In this document: positions 1 to 5,889 of the stretch, one piece after another
How the letters are laid out: the number at the start of each line of letters is the position of its first letter
Numbering within the stretch: the stretch's first letter is position 1
From: Verrucomicrobiota bacterium
Lineage (GTDB): Bacteria > Verrucomicrobiota > Verrucomicrobiia > Limisphaerales > UBA1100
Assembly: GCA_028872685.1 (NCBI GenBank)
Contig: JAPKEI010000088.1
Coordinates: 1 to 9,393, forward strand
Reading direction: 5' to 3'
Length of the DNA: 9,393 nucleotides
The notes under the pieces: generated by a model
Database searches by the model: none
What the model was told of the DNA's origin: nothing
What the model saw: the letters and a program-made list of their open reading frames with translations, nothing else
Made by a program: the position numbers and the translations under genes

Positions 1-25
1 AGTGGGCCGAGCAGTATTTTAGATG

Positions 26-53
26 AGCCCGAGTGCAGTACCGCACTCGGGCT
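26..53 (+). terminator. Perfect GC-rich hairpin, possible terminator of an upstream gene
   Basis: An exact 11-bp inverted repeat (arms 26-36 and 43-53) encloses a 6-nt loop. It lies near the left edge and ahead of the first gene, where the 3' end of an off-window gene could fall. There is no run of T after the right arm, so it is not a textbook intrinsic terminator. It might instead stabilise an mRNA end or act in either direction. The hairpin itself is certain; its function is inferred. Confidence 0.5.
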
Positions 54-87
54 TGTGAAGTTGGGTGCGCAACAACGTGCCACCCCG

Positions 88-119
88 AACCAATCCCGCA
101 CAGGCGTTTTCGATTGGTT
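88..119 (+). repeat. Inverted repeat in the leader of the FtsZ-like gene
   Basis: An exact 8-bp inverted repeat has arms at 88-95 and 112-119 with a 16-nt spacer. A second, mutually exclusive pairing is possible between 95-99 (CCCGC) and 121-125 (GCGGG), which would reach close to the ribosome binding site at 135-139. The leader could therefore form alternative structures. It matches no riboswitch family I recognise, and the arms are short enough to be chance. Confidence 0.3.
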
Positions 120-134
120 GGCGGGCAAACTGGT

Positions 135-139
135 GGGAG
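135..139 (+). promoter_or_regulatory. Shine-Dalgarno sequence that sets the FtsZ-like start
   Basis: GGGAG lies 7 nt before the ATG at 147. This favours the ATG at 147 over upstream in-frame GTG codons at 33 and 141. The region between 33 and 147 contains the hairpins above and translates to a sequence unlike any FtsZ N-terminus. Confidence 0.7.
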
Positions 140-146
140 CGTGAAC

Positions 147-1328
147 ATGGCGAAGCAACCTCAAACAAACGGAGTAAACGTAAAGGTTGTGGGCCTCGGC
201 AGCGCGGGTGCGCGGGTGGTGGATAGTCTTGCCGCGTTGGGTTTTCCCGCCGCGCGATTTCTTGCAGTGGACACCGACAGTGAAAAATTACAGCACTGTC
301 AGCTTGCTGAGAAATTACAGCTCGGCGAAAGCACTCGGCGCGGCTGGGGATGCAGCGGCGATGCCGGCGCCGGCGCCGCGTGTTTGCGTACGGCAAAGGA
401 TGCATTGGGCGGAAAACTCGCGGACACGGATCTTCTTTTGCTCGTCACCGGCTTGGCCGGTGGACTAGGCGGAGGCGGGGCTCCGGTGGTGGCCGAGATT
501 GCCGCCGATGCCGGTGCGCTCGTGGTGGCACTGGCGATTGAGCCATTTGATTTGGAAGGGCTTGATGCCGAATCGCACGATGCCCTTCTGCGACTGCGGG
601 GCACGGCTGACACTGTAGTGTGTATGCCTAATCAAGCTGTGATGGATCGCCAACCCGCAGGGGCCTCGGTTCCGGAATGTTTTGAGGCAGCTAATAATTT
701 GATGCTAGAGGCACTGTTGGGAATGGGCCGACTATTGCGTACCGATGGGCAGATGAATATTGATTTTGCACATTTTCGTTCGTTGATATCCGGGCATCAT
801 GCCGAAAGCGTAATGGCTTCTCTCGAGGTCATGGGCGATTCACGACCACGCGCTTTGATGGATGCCATCCTGCGTCATCCCCAGCTGGAGGCCGGCCGGT
901 TGTTGGGCGAAACAGACGGCATCGTCATGTGCCTTTCGAGTGGTGAAAATTTGCCGATGGAGGAAGTGGAGGAAGTGATGAACCATCTGCGTGATGCCGC
1001 ACCCGCCGCAAAGTTATTGCTCGGAGTACATACTGAAGTCGGGCAGGGAAACGGCCTGTCCGCGCTGGTAATGATGCCCCAACCGATAGAAAAAACAGAG
1101 ATTGCAGAAGATCCCGCGCCCGTCAATCGTTTGGAGGAATTACCGCCAGAGCCAGGGCTCGCGCCGGAGAGCATTCCGGTTGCCCCTTTGCTATGGACGG
1201 CCCAGCAACAACAACTGCCCCTGGTGAATATATCCAAGGGTCGATTTGATAAAGGAGAGGCCACGCTGCACAACGGCGAGGATCTTGATATCCCCACCTA
1301 TCAGCGGCGTAATATCGTCCTGAACTAA
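147..1328 (+). CDS. Divergent FtsZ-like tubulin-superfamily protein with altered GTPase motifs
   Basis: The protein has 393 aa, a normal FtsZ length. FtsZ is the cytoplasmic GTPase that polymerises into the division ring. Visible FtsZ landmarks are the T1 loop GLGSAG (16-21), VDTD (41-44), the G-box region at 102-111 followed by APVVAE, EPFDLEG (132-138), the PN of the T5 region (161-162), the T6 helix AANN (181-184), and the T7 segment MNIDFAH (203-209). A variable, Pro/Glu-rich linker (about 312-355) leads to the C-terminal peptide LDIPTYQRR (380-388), the segment that binds FtsA and other anchors in FtsZ. Several key residues differ from canonical FtsZ: GGGTGTG reads AGGLGGG, the T6 Asp is Asn184, and the second catalytic Asp of NxDxxD is His209. 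GTP hydrolysis is therefore probably weak or absent. Neither ftsA nor other dcw-cluster genes are next to it, so I read it as a second, specialised FtsZ or a very divergent main one. No symbol is given because the canonical ftsZ role is uncertain. Confidence 0.88.
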   Translation: MAKQPQTNGVNVKVVGLGSAGARVVDSLAALGFPAARFLAVDTDSEKLQHCQLAEKLQLGESTRRGWGCSGDAGAGAACLRTAKDALGGKLADTDLLLLVTGLAGGLGGGGAPVVAEIAADAGALVVALAIEPFDLEGLDAESHDALLRLRGTADTVVCMPNQAVMDRQPAGASVPECFEAANNLMLEALLGMGRLLRTDGQMNIDFAHFRSLISGHHAESVMASLEVMGDSRPRALMDAILRHPQLEAGRLLGETDGIVMCLSSGENLPMEEVEEVMNHLRDAAPAAKLLLGVHTEVGQGNGLSALVMMPQPIEKTEIAEDPAPVNRLEELPPEPGLAPESIPVAPLLWTAQQQQLPLVNISKGRFDKGEATLHNGEDLDIPTYQRRNIVLN

Positions 1329-1382
1329 TGGGCCGGAAATCCCTCGCCTTGCGTGTGGCTTTGGGCCAACATTCGCGCATAC

Positions 1383-2618
1383 ATGCAGTGGCACACTGAA
1401 CTGGCCTTATTGCTGCTTTTCACTGGAATTAGCTTTTTCTTCGCTTTGGCGGAAACGGCCCTGCTCACCTTGGGCAAATGGCGCCTTCGCCAAATCACCG
1501 TTCACCAACCCGAACGCGGTGTATTTATCCGCAAACTGCTCGCGGCACCGCAGGATTTGCTGGCCACGATGACCTTGGTTAACACGTTGGCGCACGCGGC
1601 AATTATTGCTACGGCGATTGCCATTAGTTGGAAACTTGATGAACAACATTTTGTTTTCGTGGCTCTGTTGTTGGCGGCGGGATTACTGCTTTTTTGCGAG
1701 GTCGTTCCCAAGACGCTCGCCATGCGCCGACCACAATCGTGGGCACCCCGAGTGGCACGGCCGATGTTGTGGTTGGTTTGGTTCACGCAACCGATTCGCT
1801 TTGTGGCACTGTGGGTGAATAATCAATTGCTACGGCTGGTGCCAAAGTCTGTGCAGCCAATGCCGGAACTTTCCGACGAAGAATATAGCGAGCTCATCGA
1901 GTTGGGCTGGCAGTCAGGTACGTTGGGCATTTCGGAAAAGGAAATCATTCTAAACATCATGCGGCTCGATCGCCGACCGGTGGCAGATTTGATGCGACCG
2001 CGTTCGCAAATGGCGTGTGTGCCGCATAACCTAGAATTGCCCGAACTGCTGGCGGCAGCACGGGAACAGCAGCATCGGCGTCTCCCGTTATACGATGAAT
2101 CGCCCGACACAATTGTCGGCATCCTGAACGCACCGCGACTATTGGCTGATCCTGCGATCGACATGGTGGAGGTGATTGATTTCCCATCTTTTGTTCCCGA
2201 GGAAATGAACCTGCTGGAACTGCTAAAAAGCTTTCAACGTTATCAGCACAACATGGCTATTGTGTTGGATGAATTCGGTAGCACGGTTGGGTTGGTAACA
2301 CTCGAGGATATTCTCAATGATGTGGTCGGCGGACTACGGCGCGAGGGCGGCGCCGAAGAATTTGTGATGGAAGAAACGGCCCCCGGCCAATGGCGGCTCA
2401 GTGGTAATGTGTGGCTGGAGGATTTCCGGCGCGAATATCCACGGCTAGAACGAGCGGACGGAGTGGATACCATCGGTGGTTTGGTGGCGTCCCGAATGGA
2501 TGTGATTCCGCCGGTGGGCACGGTGGTGATCTTCAGCGGATTGAAACTCAAAGTAACTCAGGCAGATGGTCGCCGTGTGTTGGAGGTAGAAGCCAATCGA
2601 ACCGGGAGGTCACGATGA
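1383..2618 (+). CDS. CNNM/CorC-family transporter-like protein 1 (DUF21, CBS pair, CorC_HlyC)
   Basis: This is a membrane protein of 411 aa in the hemolysin C/CorB-CorC/CNNM family. Characterised members move or regulate Mg2+ (some have been linked to Co2+ resistance). Hydrophobic segments lie near 6-30, 58-82, 90-108 and 117-145. The family signatures TLVNTL (64-69) and CEVVPK (105-110) sit in the membrane domain. They are followed by a linker helix, a CBS pair (about 189-245 and 250-300, the second containing DEFGSTVGLVTLEDIL), and a CorC_HlyC domain (about 325-405) at the C-terminus. The usual FFSASETA of helix 1 reads FFALAETA here. The start is uncertain: ATG 1383 places helix 1 at the usual distance from the N-terminus, but GTG 1353 is also in frame and closer to the previous stop. 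Neither has a clear Shine-Dalgarno sequence. The reading frame is the same as that of the preceding gene, and only the TAA at 1326-1328 separates them. It heads a run of three related genes. Confidence 0.9.
   Translation: MQWHTELALLLLFTGISFFFALAETALLTLGKWRLRQITVHQPERGVFIRKLLAAPQDLLATMTLVNTLAHAAIIATAIAISWKLDEQHFVFVALLLAAGLLLFCEVVPKTLAMRRPQSWAPRVARPMLWLVWFTQPIRFVALWVNNQLLRLVPKSVQPMPELSDEEYSELIELGWQSGTLGISEKEIILNIMRLDRRPVADLMRPRSQMACVPHNLELPELLAAAREQQHRRLPLYDESPDTIVGILNAPRLLADPAIDMVEVIDFPSFVPEEMNLLELLKSFQRYQHNMAIVLDEFGSTVGLVTLEDILNDVVGGLRREGGAEEFVMEETAPGQWRLSGNVWLEDFRREYPRLERADGVDTIGGLVASRMDVIPPVGTVVIFSGLKLKVTQADGRRVLEVEANRTGRSR
2604..2609 (+). promoter_or_regulatory. Shine-Dalgarno sequence for the second CNNM gene
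   Basis: GGGAGG lies 5 nt before the ATG at 2615. It fixes the start there, even though the reading frame stays open upstream to 2411 inside the previous gene. The start and the previous stop form the ATGA overlap 2615-2618, which is typical of translational coupling. Confidence 0.8.
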
Positions 2619-3643
2619 CGGTTCTGCAATGGGCATTACTCGGTGTGGGATTTGCGGGTTGTCTTGGGATGTCGGCCTTTCTTTCAGGCATGGAGGCAGG
2701 GTTGACGGAGGTGAGTCGCCTACGCCTGCGCCGTCAAGCGCGAGAGGGAAATAAAAAAGCAATTCGTTTACAGCGATATCTCGATCAACCGGAGGACACG
2801 CTGTGGACAATCCTGGTGGGCAACACGCTGGCCAACCTGCTGGTGTTACTGGCCACACTTTATTTCTTACAGTATTTACTGGGTGTAACAAACCCCGGCA
2901 GCTTGTTGCAGTGGAGCGCCCCGGCTCAAATATATTGGTTACTGTTTGGCTTGTGTGTGCTCGTTTTTTTCACGTTGTGTGAGTTGCTGCCCAAAATGGT
3001 TTTCCGAAAATACCCCAATCGTTTGTGTTTATTTTTAACGTCGGTTTTTGGGATGGTTGACACGCTACTGGGACCGTTGGTGGAATTGCTGCGTATTTTT
3101 TCGCGTATGTTATTATTCACCACGGGTGGGCGTGAATTGCAGGGCCACCTTTTTGGTAGTCGTGAGGAGCTGCGGCAAATGATGACCGAAAGCGGACAGG
3201 GCCTCACCGAGGATGAGCGCGAGATGATTGATCGCGTGCTGGATCTGCAGAAAATTCCTGTGCGCGATCTGGCCGTGCCGTTTGAGGATATGCCAGTCAT
3301 CACCACCGAAACACCTGTGGTCGATGTTGTGCGCAACATTAGGGTGGTACCCTACACGCGCATGCCGGTTTGGCAGGAGAGCGACGGACGCAGACGAATT
3401 GTGGGCGTCGTAAATTTGCGTCGTCTCATATTTTTGCCGGAAAATGAATGGCATCGGCCGGCCGGACATTTTTTGGAATCAGCCTTATACCAGGATGAAG
3501 ACATCCGTTTGCAGAAACTACTGCAACTCATGCAACGCTCCGGCCAGCGCGTTGTGATCATTCTCGATAAACGCAAACGCGAACTCGGGATCGTGAGTTT
3601 GCCGGATATTTTGAAGGTCGTCTTCGGGGAGGTGAAAGTCTAA
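2615..3643 (+). CDS. CNNM/CorC-family protein 2, short form lacking the C-terminal domain
   Basis: The protein has 342 aa and a DUF21/CNNM membrane domain with hydrophobic segments near 5-27, 64-90, 104-125 and 135-165. It carries the signatures GNTLAN (69-74) and CELLPK (122-127). The Asn in the first and the Glu-x-x-Pro-Lys motif correspond to positions that line the Mg2+ site in solved CNNM/CorC structures (family knowledge). A CBS pair follows (about 217-272 and 286-338). The protein stops right after the second CBS motif and has no CorC_HlyC domain, unlike both neighbours. The CBS sequences are also off-consensus: the usual D-[LV]-M-x-P-R entry reads DLAVPFEDM, and the usual DE-[FY]-G of CBS2 reads DKRKRELG. 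This may mean altered nucleotide binding. The ORF ends cleanly within a TAATG overlap with the next gene, so it looks like a stable short architecture rather than a recent frameshift. Confidence 0.88.
   Translation: MTVLQWALLGVGFAGCLGMSAFLSGMEAGLTEVSRLRLRRQAREGNKKAIRLQRYLDQPEDTLWTILVGNTLANLLVLLATLYFLQYLLGVTNPGSLLQWSAPAQIYWLLFGLCVLVFFTLCELLPKMVFRKYPNRLCLFLTSVFGMVDTLLGPLVELLRIFSRMLLFTTGGRELQGHLFGSREELRQMMTESGQGLTEDEREMIDRVLDLQKIPVRDLAVPFEDMPVITTETPVVDVVRNIRVVPYTRMPVWQESDGRRRIVGVVNLRRLIFLPENEWHRPAGHFLESALYQDEDIRLQKLLQLMQRSGQRVVIILDKRKRELGIVSLPDILKVVFGEVKV
3626..3635 (+). promoter_or_regulatory. Very strong Shine-Dalgarno sequence for the third CNNM gene
   Basis: GGGGAGGTGA is a near-complete complement of the 16S rRNA 3' end, placed 7 nt before the ATG at 3643. 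The ATG shares its A with the preceding TAA (TAATG). It is the strongest ribosome binding site in the window and suggests that the third gene is translated well on its own account, not only by re-initiation. Confidence 0.8.
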
Positions 3644-5010
3644 TGGACTGGAGCGAAGTCACTGTTGTTCTGCTACTCATTCTTGCTGTTGGCGTATTGG
3701 TTTTTATCAACGGCTTTTTCGTTGCGGCGGAATTCGCGTTGGTCAAACTGCGTGACACGCAGCTCGAACCGCTGGTGGCGAAAGGTCAGCGCCGCGCGCG
3801 CATGACGCGCCATTTGCTCAAGAATCTTGATGGTTACCTCAGTGCCTGCCAGCTTGGTATCACGCTGGCCAGTTTGGGCTTGGGGTACGTGGGTCATCCG
3901 ATTTTCAGCATACTACTTGCACCCATTTATGAACTGGAGATTAACGGTTCAGTCCTTTTAGCTGATGCCAAATGGCAGCAAACCATTTCCATCGCGGTGG
4001 GCTTCTCGGTCATCACTGTGTTGCACATCGTGGTCGGCGAACAGGCGCCAAAATGGCTGGCTATTCAGCGGCCGTTACCAACAAGCCTTTGGGTGGCTTA
4101 TCCCCTGCGTTGGTTTTATTGGACCATGTTTCCGTTCATTTGGTTGTTAAACAATTGCGCACTGTGGCTGCTGCGCAAAGTGGGGCTGGAGATAGCTGAT
4201 GAGCACGGACACAGCCATTCTGAAGAGGAACTGCGCATGATGATTGGTTCGACGGGCGGCGGCTCAGATCGCGAGCAATTCAGCCGTGATTTAGTGCTGA
4301 ATGCCTTTGATCTAAAAAACCGCGTGGCCCGTGATGTGATGCGGCCGAGACGGGAAACAATTGGGTTCAACACAGAATCCAATCTCGAAGAATGCCTCGC
4401 GTTGGCTGAGGAATCACGGCATTCGCGCTTTCCACTGTGCGTTGGCGGTAATCTCGATGAAACGCTGGGGGTCGTTCATATCAAGGATTTGTACGCGCAA
4501 CGTCGGATGGCCAAGACAGCGAATGAGTTGCGCGAGTTTGCGCGCGATCTAGTTTACACCCCCGAAACTGCGCGACTGGAAGGGTTGCTGCAAATTTTTC
4601 TGGATCGGAAATTACATTTTGCTTTGGTGGTCAATGAATACGGCGATACGGTGGGCATGGTGACGCTTGAAAATATTCTAGAGGAATTGGTCGGGCAAAT
4701 TCGCGATGAATTCGATGAGCATGAAAAGCCATTTTTTGAACAAATCGATGAAGTCACGTGGGCACTGGAAGGCTCCATGCCCTTGCATGAGTTGGAGGAG
4801 TTAACAGCCGAGCCGTGCGATGACAAAGGCGTAACCACTGTGAGTGGGCTCATCACCAAACGACTGGGCACCTTCGCCAATGTGGGTGATGTGCTCGAGC
4901 TGGGGCGCTACGAATTGCGCGTGGAGCAAACATATCGACGGCAGGTTGAACGCGCGCGGCTGACAAAACTCAGCGAACGCGAACCAACGGAAGAAGAGCC
5001 AGAAGCTTAA
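3643..5010 (+). CDS. CNNM/CorC-family transporter-like protein 3 (YhdP/YtfL-like hemolysin family)
   Basis: The full-length family member has 455 aa. An N-terminal hydrophobic helix (about 6-32, ending FFVAAEFA) is followed by a positively charged loop, then the membrane motif SACQLGITLASLGLG (67-81), which typifies the large-hemolysin branch of this family, and GEQAPK (132-137). A membrane helix spans about 150-178. A His/Glu-rich linker (186-200) leads to a CBS pair: CBS1 about 230-287 with DVMRPR at 231-236, and CBS2 about 300-353 with NEYGDTVGMVTLENIL. A CorC_HlyC domain covers about 368-435, followed by an acidic tail. It belongs to a different subfamily from the two preceding genes, which carry an Asn-containing motif in place of CQLG, so the trio is not a recent triplication. 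The likely location is the cytoplasmic membrane, with the CBS and C-terminal domains in the cytoplasm. The likely role is transport or regulation of Mg2+ or another divalent cation; the exact substrate is unknown. Confidence 0.92.
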   Translation: MDWSEVTVVLLLILAVGVLVFINGFFVAAEFALVKLRDTQLEPLVAKGQRRARMTRHLLKNLDGYLSACQLGITLASLGLGYVGHPIFSILLAPIYELEINGSVLLADAKWQQTISIAVGFSVITVLHIVVGEQAPKWLAIQRPLPTSLWVAYPLRWFYWTMFPFIWLLNNCALWLLRKVGLEIADEHGHSHSEEELRMMIGSTGGGSDREQFSRDLVLNAFDLKNRVARDVMRPRRETIGFNTESNLEECLALAEESRHSRFPLCVGGNLDETLGVVHIKDLYAQRRMAKTANELREFARDLVYTPETARLEGLLQIFLDRKLHFALVVNEYGDTVGMVTLENILEELVGQIRDEFDEHEKPFFEQIDEVTWALEGSMPLHELEELTAEPCDDKGVTTVSGLITKRLGTFANVGDVLELGRYELRVEQTYRRQVERARLTKLSEREPTEEEPEA

Positions 5011-5889
5011 TTACCACGTCGGGTTTTCGGGCAGACATTTTTCAAAATCCGCCAGCAATTGCTGCTGGTAATCTCCAGCGAATGTACCGCAAAAAAAATT
5101 CTCCAAGCCTTCATCGAGGAGGCACTTCCAACTGGCTTCCTCATCACCAGGGTTGATTGGAAAAAATAATGCGCCGGTGGCTTTCGTCGCGTTGTGATCG
5201 CCGGGGGCGTCGCCAATCATCAGAATATTTCCCGGGCCGTATTTGTCTTTGGCGGCCAAATCGAGGTGCTGCGTTTTTGTGCCCATTTCTTGTCCGGCGA
5301 TGGCGGAGACAAACCCGTCTATTTGGTTCTCCGTCCATTCGCGTTCCAGCGCGTCGGTGGGTGTTTGTGAAATCACCATGCAATCGGCCCTTGCAGCCGC
5401 TTCGACTAGCACTTCGCGCACGAGTGGAAAGGGCGGTACGCCGTGTGCAATGTCTTTCACTGAATCATTAACAGCATCGCTCCAAGTTTTAATGGGAACA
5501 AGGCCGTCATTGCCGTTGAGCACTTCGGCATCGAGTGTGGCGTTGCCGAGTTTGGATTCTCGCTTCACCCATTCGAGCAGGGCAGGGAAGGAAGGTACGT
5601 CCACGCCACGTGATACAACTTCGTTGCGCTCGCGCAATAAATCCAATGCACGAATCACCGCGTGGAAGCGGTTGCAGCCACGGGTTTTGGAATAAAGATT
5701 TACAAATTCCCAAACTTCGCGTGCGTGTTTGCTGACGGCTTGCAGCGAGAAATGTTTGATGAACATCGGCGCGAAACATTCTTTGTGTTTGATCTCCATT
5801 GAATCAAACACGCAACCATCGGAATCAATGCCGATGAAGAATTCTTGGGTCGGCTTAAATTTCCGGAGAACGTTTGCGTAATCGCTCAT
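5011..5889 (-). CDS. HAD-superfamily phosphatase
   Basis: This is a 292-aa cytosolic hydrolase with all four HAD motifs. Motif I is IDSDGCVFD, with nucleophile Asp22 and acid/base Asp24 (the common DxDGT reads DSDGC). Motif II is VISQT (Ser174), motif III is Lys205 in GTKTQ, and motif IV is GDAPGD (Asp227, Asp231). The stretch between motifs I and II, about 150 residues, is long and largely helical and would form the cap that chooses the substrate. It resembles phosphoglycolate phosphatase-type HADs in general layout, but I cannot name the substrate. The start ATG at 5889 overlaps the stop of gnd by 4 nt (ATGA) and has no Shine-Dalgarno sequence, so translation probably depends on gnd. This pairing suggests a phosphorylated sugar or sugar acid as substrate, which is inference. 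Its stop codon abuts the stop of the convergent plus-strand operon. Confidence 0.88.
   Translation of the reverse strand: MSDYANVLRKFKPTQEFFIGIDSDGCVFDSMEIKHKECFAPMFIKHFSLQAVSKHAREVWEFVNLYSKTRGCNRFHAVIRALDLLRERNEVVSRGVDVPSFPALLEWVKRESKLGNATLDAEVLNGNDGLVPIKTWSDAVNDSVKDIAHGVPPFPLVREVLVEAAARADCMVISQTPTDALEREWTENQIDGFVSAIAGQEMGTKTQHLDLAAKDKYGPGNILMIGDAPGDHNATKATGALFFPINPGDEEASWKCLLDEGLENFFCGTFAGDYQQQLLADFEKCLPENPTW

Noticed and set aside
33..146. N-terminal extension of the FtsZ-like protein from GTG 33
   Set aside because: It would run through two hairpins, and the residues do not resemble an FtsZ N-terminus. ATG 147 has a well-spaced GGGAG.
1328..1399. Small ORF of 23 codons opening at the TAATG after the FtsZ-like gene
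   Set aside because: No ribosome binding site of its own, no recognisable product, and it overlaps the N-terminus of the first CNNM gene. Kept only as a possible influence on re-initiation.
2411..2614. Upstream extension of the second CNNM frame
   Set aside because: It lies wholly inside the end of the first CNNM gene, and its translation is not family-like. The ATG at 2615 has a strong Shine-Dalgarno sequence and an ATGA overlap.
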